34,765 bases of DNA, taken from the NCBI GenBank assembly GCA_012718885.1, contig JAAYBK010000091.1, forward strand, positions 1 through 34,765. The letters are read 5' to 3'. The notes under the pieces were generated by a model that did no database searches, was not told the origin of the DNA, and saw only the letters and a list, made by a program, of their open reading frames with translations. Positions 1 through 7,277 of the stretch are shown here, piece after piece. A program made the position numbers and the translations under genes. Origin of the DNA: Ruminococcus sp. GTDB lineage: Bacteria > Bacillota > Clostridia > Oscillospirales > Ruminococcaceae. Each line of letters opens with the position of its first letter. Positions within the stretch are counted from its first letter, which is position 1.

Positions 1-334
1 GGTTGTTGTGGAGTATCTTCATGCTGGTCAGTCCCTCAGCAGCGAAGAAGTCCTCCATTTTTTTCTTTGTTGTCCACCAGTAATCGTGATTGCCTTTGAG
101 TATGATCTTCTCTCCGGGCATCCTCTCGATAAAGCTGAAGTCAGGAAGTGCCTGCTGAAGCGACATTCCCCAGGAGATATCGCCTGCCAGAACAACTGTA
201 TCCTCCGGCTTTATCAGCTCCATCCAGTTCTTTTCGATCTTCTCCTGATAGTCCTGCCAGCCGGCAAAGACGCTCATAGTCTTGGAGGGATCGCTGAAGC
301 TGAGGTGAAGATCGCCGATAACGAAGAGGCTCAT
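1..334 (-). CDS. Metallophosphoesterase, 3' end outside window
   Basis: Reading the minus strand from an ATG at 334 gives an open frame of 111 codons that runs off the window edge. It begins MSLFVIGDLHLSFSDPSKTM and carries three calcineurin-like phosphoesterase blocks: GDLHLS near residue 8, GDISWG near 52 and GNHDYWW near 82. These are the metal-ligand blocks of the MPP superfamily, so a binuclear-metal phosphohydrolase is expected; the substrate cannot be told. The start lies two bases after the thrC stop, so the two are almost certainly co-transcribed. The C-terminal part, with the remaining His ligands, is not in the window. Confidence 0.85.
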   Translation of the reverse strand, partial: MSLFVIGDLHLSFSDPSKTMSVFAGWQDYQEKIEKNWMELIKPEDTVVLAGDISWGMSLQQALPDFSFIERMPGEKIILKGNHDYWWTTKKKMEDFFAAEGLTSMKILHNN

Positions 335-336
335 GC

Positions 337-1830
337 TTATATTCCCAGTGTCCTGAGGACGTATTCCTTCTGGTCTGCCTTATCTATAACGTCATTGAAG
401 CGCTCAGGCTTGTTCTTGAGATCAGCAAGTGCAGCAGGGATATCCAGCTTTGAAAGCTCTGCGATCCTGTCGACCTTAGCGTACTCGTCAATATCAGAAG
501 CCTTTCCTTCAAGAGCCTCAAGAACAGCAGCACTGAACTTGTAGGGGCTTGCAGTTGAAGCGATGACAGTCTTTGTTGTATCGCCTGTAGCTTCTCTGTA
601 GTCGTTGTATACCTTTACTGCTACGGCAGTATGTGTATCGCAGGTATATCCATACTTTTCGTATATAGCGTGGATAGTCTCCTTTGTCTGCTCATCGTCA
701 CAGAATCCGCCGCAGAATTCCTCCTGAAGCTTTGCCTTTACGTCAGCAGATACCTCATATCTTCCCTCGGATGCGAGCTTGCCAAACCAGTCACGGATAA
801 CAGCATCGTCTCTTCCTGTAAGGAGATAAAGCAGTCTCTCAAGGTTGCTTGAGATAAGGATATCCATTGAAGGCGAAACTGTTGCAAAGAACTTTCTGTT
901 CCTGTCGTAAACGCCTGTATTTATGAAGTCTGTGAGAACGTTGTTTACGTTTGAAGCACAGATTAGCTTATTTACCGGAACGCCCATGTGCTTTGCATAG
1001 TAAGCAGCAAGGATGTTTCCGAAGTTTCCTGTAGGAACAACGATGTTGATCTTGTCGCCGAGAGCGATCTCGCCGTCCTTAACAAGCTCAGCGTATGCTG
1101 AAACATAATATACAACCTGAGGAACAAGTCTGCCCCAGTTGATAGAGTTTGCAGATGAGAATACGATGCCGTTATCAGCAAGCTGCTTTTTCACGTCCTC
1201 ATCAGTGAAGATTGCCTTGACACCATTCTGACAGTCATCGAAGTTACCCTTGATAGCGCATACTCCTACGTTTGCGCCCTCCTGAGTCTTCATCTGACGC
1301 TTCTGCATCGGGCTTACGCCGTCCTCGGGGTAGAATACCAGTATGGAAGTACCCTCAACGTCCTTGAAGCCTTCAAGAGCAGCCTTTCCTGTATCTCCTG
1401 ATGTGGCAACGAGGATAACTATCTTCTTGTCAAGATTTATCTTCTTTGCAGAAGTTGTAAGGAAGTAAGGCAGAATCTGGAGAGCCATATCCTTGAATGC
1501 ACAGATAGGACCGTGCCACAGCTCCAGCATATAAGTTCCGTCGAAAAGATGTGCAAGCTCAGCAATGCTCTCTGTCTCAAAGTTCTTTGTTGAGTAGGCA
1601 TTGTCTGTGCAGTAGTGTATCTCAGCGTCAGTGAAATCTGTGAGATACTTTGAGAATATATAAGCAGCTCTGTCAGCATACTTCATGTCGCCGACAGCCT
1701 TTATCTCGTCAAGTGACAGCTCCGGTATAGTCTCAGGCACGAAAAGTCCGCCGTCAACGGATATACCCTGAGTGATGGCCTCTGCGCTTGTGACCTTGAC
1801 CTTGCTGTTTCTTGTGCTGTTGTAGAACAT
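337..1830 (-). CDS. thrC: Threonine synthase
   Basis: This 497-residue protein converts O-phosphohomoserine to threonine with pyridoxal phosphate, the last step of threonine synthesis in the cytoplasm. The PLP-lysine motif is clear near residue 113 (HGPICAFKDMALQ). The phosphate-binding loop (VATSGDTGKAAL) and the GNFGNILAAYYAK block later in the chain match the family. Length fits the long form of threonine synthase. The ATG at 1830 is preceded by GGGTGA at a good distance. It follows the end of the yraN reading frame by 11 bases and precedes a metallophosphoesterase by two, so it sits at the distal end of the rplS operon. No separate promoter was recognised. Confidence 0.95.
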   Translation of the reverse strand: MFYNSTRNSKVKVTSAEAITQGISVDGGLFVPETIPELSLDEIKAVGDMKYADRAAYIFSKYLTDFTDAEIHYCTDNAYSTKNFETESIAELAHLFDGTYMLELWHGPICAFKDMALQILPYFLTTSAKKINLDKKIVILVATSGDTGKAALEGFKDVEGTSILVFYPEDGVSPMQKRQMKTQEGANVGVCAIKGNFDDCQNGVKAIFTDEDVKKQLADNGIVFSSANSINWGRLVPQVVYYVSAYAELVKDGEIALGDKINIVVPTGNFGNILAAYYAKHMGVPVNKLICASNVNNVLTDFINTGVYDRNRKFFATVSPSMDILISSNLERLLYLLTGRDDAVIRDWFGKLASEGRYEVSADVKAKLQEEFCGGFCDDEQTKETIHAIYEKYGYTCDTHTAVAVKVYNDYREATGDTTKTVIASTASPYKFSAAVLEALEGKASDIDEYAKVDRIAELSKLDIPAALADLKNKPERFNDVIDKADQKEYVLRTLGI

Positions 1831-1841
1831 AATATCACCCT

Positions 1842-2218
1842 TTAAAAAATGAAATTGTAGCCTGTGGTATCATAGGCATTTGGAATATAATCAATGCTGA
1901 GCACCCTGCCCTCCTGAATGATGACTTGTGCGACATCGAATCTGGGCTGGAGCATACTTGGATGCTTGCAGCAATAATCAGCGGCTGTTTTGATTATGAG
2001 TCCCTTTTGCGCTTATTAACGGCCTCAAAGCCGGTAACAAGACTGTCGGGACGTCTGGATTTTACCTCCACAAAGGCAAGATAGTCGCCGTTTTCTGCGA
2101 TGATGTCTATCTCTCCGCCCTTTATCCGGTAATTCCTTGCGGCTATCCTGTATCCACGCTCAGTGAGGTAAGCGCAAACGCTATCCTCCCCAAGCTTTCC
2201 CGTTTCACTCCTGGTCAT
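1842..2218 (-). pseudogene. yraN: YraN-family (UPF0102) endonuclease-like protein, frameshifted
   Basis: The N-terminal part reads from 2218 to a stop at 1994-1996 (74 codons). It has the UPF0102 core: GKLGEDSVCAYL, YRIKGGEIDIIA and FVEVKSRR, the D...E.K pattern of the restriction-endonuclease-like fold. Family members are usually about 115-125 residues. The missing C-terminus is present in the -1 frame, from the run of four bases at 2005-2008 to a stop at 1842-1844. It reads KKGLIIKTAADYCC, then LQPRFDVAQVII, which is the expected YraN C-terminal half. One lost A in an AAAA run restores a protein of about 124 residues. The gene overlaps the rnhB end by 14 bases, the usual neighbourhood. This is either a true frameshift or a one-base sequence error. 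Confidence 0.85.
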
Positions 2219-2828
2219 AGAGCTTCTTTAGGAAGGACTTCCTGTGGACGTCGGATATGCCGAATTCGTTCAGCTTTTCATAGTGGAGCTTTGTGCCGTA
2301 GCCCTTGTGCTGTTCAAAGGCGTACTGCGGATACTTCTCCGCAAGCTCCTTCATGTACCGGTCACGGGATACCTTAGCCAGCACTGACGCTGCGGATATG
2401 GAAGCAGAGGTCGCATCCCCCTTTATCACATACCTGCACGGGCAGTCAAGCTGCGGCAGCCTGTTTCCGTCGATCAGTGCAAGGTCAGGCTTTATGCCAA
2501 GCCCCTCCACTGCTCTACTCATAGCGAGCATAGTCGCATTGAGAATGTTCATGCTGTCTATCTCTTCAACAGAAGCTGTTGCAACACAGTATGCTTCCGC
2601 ATTGTCCCTGATAACGTCAAAAAGCTCCTCTCGGCGCTTCTCGGATATCTTCTTACTGTCGTTGAGATAATCTATCAGCAGGCCGTCCCTCAGGATCACG
2701 GCAGCGGCATATACATCCCCTGCCAGAGGGCCTCGTCCTGCCTCGTCAACTCCGCATATAACGGGATATTCCCTGCGAAGCTCCGAATCGTAGTCAAAAA
2801 GCTCCTTGTGGAGCACTATCCTCGGCAT
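2205..2828 (-). CDS. rnhB: Ribonuclease HII
   Basis: A 207-residue enzyme that cuts the RNA strand of RNA:DNA hybrids and removes single ribonucleotides misplaced in DNA. The signature GVDEAGRGPLAGDV is at residues 26-39, giving the acidic pair D28/E29. LIDGNRLP near 118-125 gives D120, and AKVSRD near 151-156 gives D156, so the D-E-D-D site is intact. Length is normal. Its ATG abuts the stop of rbgA with a one-base overlap, and its own end overlaps the start of yraN. The order rbgA-rnhB-yraN is common in Firmicutes. Confidence 0.95.
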   Translation of the reverse strand: MPRIVLHKELFDYDSELRREYPVICGVDEAGRGPLAGDVYAAAVILRDGLLIDYLNDSKKISEKRREELFDVIRDNAEAYCVATASVEEIDSMNILNATMLAMSRAVEGLGIKPDLALIDGNRLPQLDCPCRYVIKGDATSASISAASVLAKVSRDRYMKELAEKYPQYAFEQHKGYGTKLHYEKLNEFGISDVHRKSFLKKLYDQE

Positions 2829-3709
2829 TACTTCTCCTTCTTAGGCGGTAGCTCAAGAGTTATGCGTCCCAGCTTTCCGCTGCGGAACTCGTCCATAACG
2901 GTAATTGCTGCTCTTTCGGTGTTTATCTCGCCGCCGGATATCATCATGCCACGTTTCCTGCCCACTTTTTCAAGCAGGTCAAGTCCGGTGTCGCCTTCCT
3001 CAGCCTCCACCTTGTAGCGCTCAGCAAGTGCCGCAGGATAATTCTCTGAAAGGTAACTGAGAAGCTTCATAGCCAGCGTCTCTATGTCAAGTATATCATC
3101 GCTTATAGCGCCTGTGAAGGCAAGTCTGATCGCGATCTCCTGATCCTCGAACTTCGGCCAGAGAACTCCGGGCATATCCAGCAGCTCAGTGCTGCTATCC
3201 AGCTTCACCCACTGCTTTGTACGGGTAACGCCGGGTCTGTCCTCGGCCTTTGCACGCTTTGAACCTGCAAGGCGATTGATGAAGGTGGATTTTCCGACAT
3301 TCGGTATTCCCACCACCATGAGCCTTACCGCAGCCGTACTCATACCGCTCCGCTCACGCTTCTCCATCAGTTCTTTCAGAACCTTTGTCCTTACGGCAGG
3401 AAGAACATTTTTCAGCCCTTTGCCGGACTTACAGTCAATAGCCACGGCTTCTGCACCGTTGTTCCTGAAATAGTTTATCCACATCTGAGTGGCTTTCTCA
3501 TCTGCAAGGTCGCATTTGCTGAGGATTACTATCCTCGGCTTGCCGTTTGTCAGATGATCCATCTCGGGATTCCTGCTGCTGAGAGGCGCTCTTGCGTCTA
3601 CTATCTCAGCAACGGCATCAACGAGCTTCAGGTTGGCTGTGATGAGCCTTCTCGTCTTTGCCATATGCCCCGGGAACCACTGTATCTGCTTCATATCGTT
3701 GTTATCCAC
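2828..3709 (-). CDS. rbgA: Ribosome biogenesis GTPase RbgA (YlqF)
   Basis: A 293-residue circularly permuted GTPase needed for late assembly of the 50S subunit in Gram-positive bacteria. The N-terminus has the family mark IQWFPGHMAKTRR. The G motifs come in permuted order: G4 as SKCD near 64, G5 near 93, then G1 (GIPNVGKST) near 134, and G3 as DMPG further on. The start is GTG at 3709, chosen because AGGAGG lies five bases upstream; the internal ATG five codons later has a weaker site. It follows lepB with a 16-base gap in the rplS operon, which fits its ribosomal role. Confidence 0.95.
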   Translation of the reverse strand: MDNNDMKQIQWFPGHMAKTRRLITANLKLVDAVAEIVDARAPLSSRNPEMDHLTNGKPRIVILSKCDLADEKATQMWINYFRNNGAEAVAIDCKSGKGLKNVLPAVRTKVLKELMEKRERSGMSTAAVRLMVVGIPNVGKSTFINRLAGSKRAKAEDRPGVTRTKQWVKLDSSTELLDMPGVLWPKFEDQEIAIRLAFTGAISDDILDIETLAMKLLSYLSENYPAALAERYKVEAEEGDTGLDLLEKVGRKRGMMISGGEINTERAAITVMDEFRSGKLGRITLELPPKKEK

Positions 3710-3725
3710 AGTGACCTCCTGTCTG

Positions 3726-4334
3726 TCACTTTATCCTTCCGATGCTTCCGGAAGGAGCTACACGGAAAAGAACCTTTCCGATTATATTATCCACAGCCAC
3801 ATATCCCAGCTCAGCTGAGCGGCTGTCCCTTGAATTTCTTCTGTTATCGCCCATTACATAAACGTATCCCTCCGGAACTGTAACGGGATAATGGCCTATA
3901 AATGCGCCCTCATCTGTATGAGTAAGGCCGCTGATATAGTCCTCATGGTACTCCTTGCCGCCCACATAGACTATGCCCCTCTCAAAGTCGAAATCCACAG
4001 TCTGTCCGGCACAGGCGATCACTCTTTTCACCAGAATGATATTCATGCCACGGCCATGAACAAGCTCGCCTTCCTCATTCATAGTAACAGATTCATCAGC
4101 GTTGAAAACAATGATATCTCCCTGCTTCGGGTTCTTACAGAAGGAGGTAACGATGACCTTGTCCTCCGGCTTCAGGGTATCCATCATGGATTCCCCCTTT
4201 ATAGTGGTCACATGGAGAAAATAAGTGAATACCATGCCGGCGATCAGCATGGTAGCAAAAAACATCTCAAGGAATCCGCACACCGCTTCAAGCGGTGCCG
4301 GAAGTCCTTTTTTCATCTTAGTTAGCAGACTCAT
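3726..4334 (-). CDS. lepB: Signal peptidase I, short form
   Basis: A 202-residue membrane-anchored serine protease that removes signal peptides from exported proteins. One transmembrane segment (about 18-41) is followed by the catalytic serine in IKGESMMDTL (S49), the lysine base in VKRVIACAG (K103) and the box VMGDNRRNSRDSR. The Ser/Lys dyad is therefore complete. The cytoplasmic N-terminus is short and basic. The ATG at 4334 lies inside the end of the upstream signal peptidase gene (17-base overlap), so translation is probably coupled; no strong ribosome binding site is visible for it. It is one of two adjacent paralogues. Confidence 0.93.
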   Translation of the reverse strand: MSLLTKMKKGLPAPLEAVCGFLEMFFATMLIAGMVFTYFLHVTTIKGESMMDTLKPEDKVIVTSFCKNPKQGDIIVFNADESVTMNEEGELVHGRGMNIILVKRVIACAGQTVDFDFERGIVYVGGKEYHEDYISGLTHTDEGAFIGHYPVTVPEGYVYVMGDNRRNSRDSRSAELGYVAVDNIIGKVLFRVAPSGSIGRIK

Positions 4335-5079
4335 TCTTTGAATTGAAGAGGAACTTGAACTTGTCGAAAGGCTGATATCTCAGTATAGCCTTGCCGTAGA
4401 TCTGGCTCTTCTTGATGAGGCCTACGCCTGCATCACGGCTGTCTGAGGAAGCCTCTCGGTTATCTCCCATTACAAAGTAGTAGCCGTCCGGCACCTTGAA
4501 TGGATACTTGCCGTTGAAGCCTGTAAGCGGATCTGTTCTTGCGTCCTTCATAACGTATGGCTCATCCAGCTCCTTGCCGTCAACATAGGCCTTGCCGTCC
4601 CTGATGTCTATCTCCTGGCCGGGAGTAGCAATGACACGCTTTATTATACATTCCTTAAGACGGTTGCCGTCGATATTAACTGCCACAGGATCACCGTTCT
4701 CGTCGATATCATAGGCCTTGTCATTGTCAACTACGACTATATCGCCGTATTTAAGGTTGAAGTATACGGTGCTCATCATTATCTTGTCGTTATTTTCAAG
4801 AGTAGGGTTCATTGAACCTCCCACAACGCTTACCGGGTGCAGAAGGTAAGTGAATATCATTCCTATTATAAATATAGTAACCAGTGTTGACTCCACCACA
4901 TCTATGGTGTCCTCGAGAAGACGCTTTCCGAATGACTTTTCCCCGTCATCCTTTTTGCTTTCAGCCTTCTTCTCAACGATCTCCTCAGCCTTTTCAGCCT
5001 CTTCTGTCACTTCTTCTGCTATATTCTCGGAAGCCTCTTCCAGTGTTTCCTCATTTATTATATCCTTTTCTTCATCCAT
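4318..5079 (-). CDS. lepB: Signal peptidase I with acidic N-terminal extension
   Basis: This 253-residue paralogue has the same S26 layout: a membrane segment near 61-80, catalytic serine in VGGSMNPTL (S89), lysine in IIKRVIATPG (K147) and FVMGDNREASSDSR. It differs by a cytoplasmic extension of about 50 residues rich in Glu and Lys before the membrane helix. I place the start at the ATG at 5079, because AGGAGG stands seven bases before it; a longer reading from 5097 would put that AGGAGG inside the coding region. It follows rplS across a hairpin terminator at 5124-5145 and overlaps the second signal peptidase gene. Both enzymes look active, so they may differ in substrates or timing. Confidence 0.92.
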   Translation of the reverse strand: MDEEKDIINEETLEEASENIAEEVTEEAEKAEEIVEKKAESKKDDGEKSFGKRLLEDTIDVVESTLVTIFIIGMIFTYLLHPVSVVGGSMNPTLENNDKIMMSTVYFNLKYGDIVVVDNDKAYDIDENGDPVAVNIDGNRLKECIIKRVIATPGQEIDIRDGKAYVDGKELDEPYVMKDARTDPLTGFNGKYPFKVPDGYYFVMGDNREASSDSRDAGVGLIKKSQIYGKAILRYQPFDKFKFLFNSKNESAN

Positions 5080-5123
5080 GGTGAAGCCTCCTGACATTTT
5101 TGATTTAAAAATAATTATGTAGC

Positions 5124-5145
5124 AAAAAAGGGACTACACGTCCCT
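5124..5145 (-). terminator. Intrinsic terminator or attenuator between rplS and lepB
   Basis: On the minus strand the sequence AGGGAC-GTGTA-GTCCCT is followed at once by six T, a standard intrinsic terminator with a 6-bp stem. A second hairpin with a perfect 9-bp stem (CAGGCAGAG pairing with CTCTGCCTG, 5163-5183) lies just upstream. Because the next gene in the same direction has no obvious promoter of its own, partial termination that keeps L19 mRNA above the rest is likely. Confidence 0.75.
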
Positions 5146-5201
5146 CAAGGAATAAGATGAGTCAGGCAGAGATCCTCTGCCTGAGCTCAGTCTGCAGCCT
5201 C

Positions 5202-5546
5202 TTAGCGGATCTGCTCCTTGACCTTGGCAGCCTTACCAACTCTGTCTCTGAGATAATAAAGCTTGGCTCTGCGAACCTTACCGTGTCTTACGACCTCAAC
5301 CTTGTCAACAACAGGTGAGTGGAGAGGGAAAACTCTCTCGATACCGCAACCGTGAGCAACACGTCTTACAGTAAATGTCTCGCTGATACCGCCGTGCTTC
5401 TTGGCGATAACTGTTCCCTCGAAGACCTGAATACGGCTCTTGTCGCCTTCCTTGATCTGTACGTGAACCTTTACAGTATCACCTACATTGAATTCAGGAA
5501 CATTTTCCTTCATGCTTGAATCGCTGATTAACTTGAGTGCATCCAT
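5202..5546 (-). CDS. rplS: 50S ribosomal protein L19
   Basis: A 114-residue ribosomal protein at the 30S-50S interface. It matches L19 throughout: [30 protein letters not shown], then the block with [11 protein letters not shown] and the C-terminal [19 protein letters not shown]. The length is typical. The ATG at 5546 is preceded by TAGGAGGA. It is the first gene of the operon and lies about 208 bases downstream of the predicted transcription start, leaving a leader long enough to carry regulation. Confidence 0.97.
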   Translation of the reverse strand: MDALKLISDSSMKENVPEFNVGDTVKVHVQIKEGDKSRIQVFEGTVIAKKHGGISETFTVRRVAHGCGIERVFPLHSPVVDKVEVVRHGKVRRAKLYYLRDRVGKAAKVKEQIR

Positions 5547-5754
5547 TTTACTTTTCCTCCTAAAATTTCCGGATATTCATAAACTGCTCCGCCAAAGCGT
5601 TCAGCATTCGCAGCGGCGGAAAGGAGCTCTGAGGTCATTCATCACAATACGTCTTATACCGGCTTCCTGACAGTCAGCGGACTAACCGATTTAATGTCTT
5701 TCGGCATTAACCCTCATCTGAATGATAAAATCATAACAGACGGATTTCAAATGC
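5547..5754 (-). promoter_or_regulatory. Structured leader of rplS mRNA
   Basis: About 208 bases separate the predicted transcription start from the rplS ATG. The leader holds at least one nested hairpin: TCCGCC (minus strand) pairs with GGCGGA across 5588-5620, with an inner GCG/CGC pair. L19 leaders that autoregulate are described for low-GC Gram-positives, and this position fits, but I could not verify the consensus. Confidence 0.4.
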
Positions 5755-5760
5755 TTTTAT

Positions 5761-5789
5761 ATAATACCACACTTTGCAGAAAAATGCAA
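5761..5789 (-). promoter_or_regulatory. Promoter of the rplS operon
   Basis: Minus strand: -35 TTGCAT (5784-5789), a 17-base spacer and -10 TATTAT (5761-5766) with an extended TGG. An imperfect inverted repeat (CACTTGCA against TGCAAAGTG) covers the -35, and an 18-base perfect A/T-rich palindrome (5791-5808) lies just upstream. Confidence 0.8.
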
Positions 5790-5819
5790 GTGTTTTTTGC
5801 AAAAAACAGGAAAAAAATT

Positions 5820-6611
5820 TTATTTCTTTTTAAGTATGGCCGATGCGGCATGGTGAAGCACTTCAAATTCCGGCGGAGCTATCCTTTCGAGGAGTGAAAT
5901 ATGCTCTTTTTCCCAGGCAGCGATCTCCTCCGGTGTAAGAGAAGCTCCTACTCCACGGCAGGCCTTCATACGGCCGTTCCAGCTCTCACGGGTAAACGGC
6001 ACCATGATATCATACGCTTCACGAGCCTCGATATCAAAGTAACGCTCTGCTATCTCCGGAACGAAGACCGGTGTGCGCTCATAACCGCCTCCCGACCATG
6101 AGGGATTGTGCTTCAGCACCAGTTCCTCACTGGCTTTGGCAAGCGCATCATCACCCGGTACCCACGCCATAAACAGTATGACCAGTCTTCCGCCGTCCTT
6201 CAGAAGCCTTGCCAGTTTCGGGATCACCTTGTCATAGTCAAAATAGAAGAAGCACTGACAGGCAGTTATCACATCGAATGTGCCGTCCGGGAAGTCGATT
6301 TCCTCCGCCGGAGACACGATGAAATCTATCTTCATCCCCTCTTTTTCGGCAAGTATCCTTGCCTGGGCTATCTGATTCTCTGAAATGTCAGAGCCTGTCC
6401 ACTCAGCACCGTAATGGTACATATTTCTCGGCACAACTCCTGAACCCGTACCGAGATCGAGGACTTTCTGTCCTTTGATGCAAAGTCCTCTGTCAGCTAC
6501 CTTCTGAAAGAAGACCGGCGGATAGATGTCCCTGTATTTTGCATAATCCTCTGATGTTTTTCCGAAGTCGAATTCCTTTCCCCCGTCTATTTTCCTACTG
6601 AATATATCCAT
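5820..6611 (-). CDS. Class I SAM-dependent methyltransferase
   Basis: A 263-residue cytoplasmic protein with a Rossmann methyltransferase fold. Motif I is VLDLGTGSGVVPRNM near residues 49-63, followed by the acidic loop WTGSDISENQ and the motif-IV-like FDVITACQCFFYFD. The overall layout is that of the UbiE/Tam-like family with a C-terminal accessory region. The substrate cannot be named. Its ATG at 6611 has GAGGT upstream and starts nine bases after the TIGR03936 gene, so it belongs to the ynzC-cdd-TIGR03960 operon and closes it. Confidence 0.85.
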   Translation of the reverse strand: MDIFSRKIDGGKEFDFGKTSEDYAKYRDIYPPVFFQKVADRGLCIKGQKVLDLGTGSGVVPRNMYHYGAEWTGSDISENQIAQARILAEKEGMKIDFIVSPAEEIDFPDGTFDVITACQCFFYFDYDKVIPKLARLLKDGGRLVILFMAWVPGDDALAKASEELVLKHNPSWSGGGYERTPVFVPEIAERYFDIEAREAYDIMVPFTRESWNGRMKACRGVGASLTPEEIAAWEKEHISLLERIAPPEFEVLHHAASAILKKK

Positions 6612-6620
6612 AGCAGTACC

Positions 6621-7277
6621 TCACTTAAATATACTATCATCCTCGCAGAGTATAGCCCTGCGGACGAATTTCTCCGCTTCAAAGGGCTGTGCTCCGGAAT
6701 TTTTAAGTGCCTCAACAAAGAGCGTCGGATTGTAGTTGGTCTGGGTTCCCGCCGGGAGCCTCATAACGATATTAACCGAGCCCTCTCCCTTTTCGCAGGA
6801 GATCACCTCCATATCCGGCTTTATGTCCACAGTCTTTATGCCCTTTTTAGTCTTCTTCTCGATGAGTATCTCATCGCCGGAAATGAGCCTGTTTATGTCC
6901 TCCATAAGCTTGTCAGCATCATCTGCCACCAGTGAGAAGCTGTATTCAGCCTTTGCGATAGCTGTTATCTTCTGCTCCTGGACTGCCACGGAGATTATCC
7001 CCATTCCCTCCGGCATTACAGCGTTCAGGCGGTCTCGTATCTCCTCCATTGACATATTGTCGTCGGTGATGTTGAAGTCCAGTATCTCGCACTCGCTCTC
7101 AAAGCCCAGTGAAAGTGCCAGTGCAAAGGCATAGTACGGGTGGGGATTGAAGCCCTCGGTGTACCATATGGGCAGTCCCGACCGGCGGAAGGTCCTGAGC
7201 ATACAGCGGTTCAGGTCAAGGTGGGATATGTACTTTGCCCGTCCGGTCTTCTTAAACGTTGCTCTTACTCTCAGCAA
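6621..7277 (-). CDS. TIGR03936/DUF2344 radical SAM-linked protein
   Basis: A 218-residue protein of the DUF2344 family, always found next to or fused with the TIGR03960 radical SAM enzyme. The N-terminal block YISHLDLNRCMLRTFRRSGLP and the following EGFNPHPYYAFALALSLGFESE are characteristic. Start is a TTG at 7275-7277, supported by GGGAGGG six bases upstream and by alignment of the conserved N-terminus; no ATG in frame fits. It overlaps the radical SAM gene by 26 bases. The pair probably acts as one complex; its substrate is not established. Confidence 0.92.
   Translation of the reverse strand: MLRVRATFKKTGRAKYISHLDLNRCMLRTFRRSGLPIWYTEGFNPHPYYAFALALSLGFESECEILDFNITDDNMSMEEIRDRLNAVMPEGMGIISVAVQEQKITAIAKAEYSFSLVADDADKLMEDINRLISGDEILIEKKTKKGIKTVDIKPDMEVISCEKGEGSVNIVMRLPAGTQTNYNPTLFVEALKNSGAQPFEAEKFVRRAILCEDDSIFK

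Noticed and set aside
2001-2012. Programmed -1 frameshift in yraN
   Set aside because: The frame-0 codons CGC AAA AGG do not form an X-XXY-YYZ slippery heptamer, and no downstream pseudoknot is evident; an indel is simpler.
5791-5808. TGTTTTTTGC palindrome as terminator of the methyltransferase gene
   Set aside because: The stem is almost all A-T with a two-base centre, so it would be unstable; it may act as an upstream promoter element instead.
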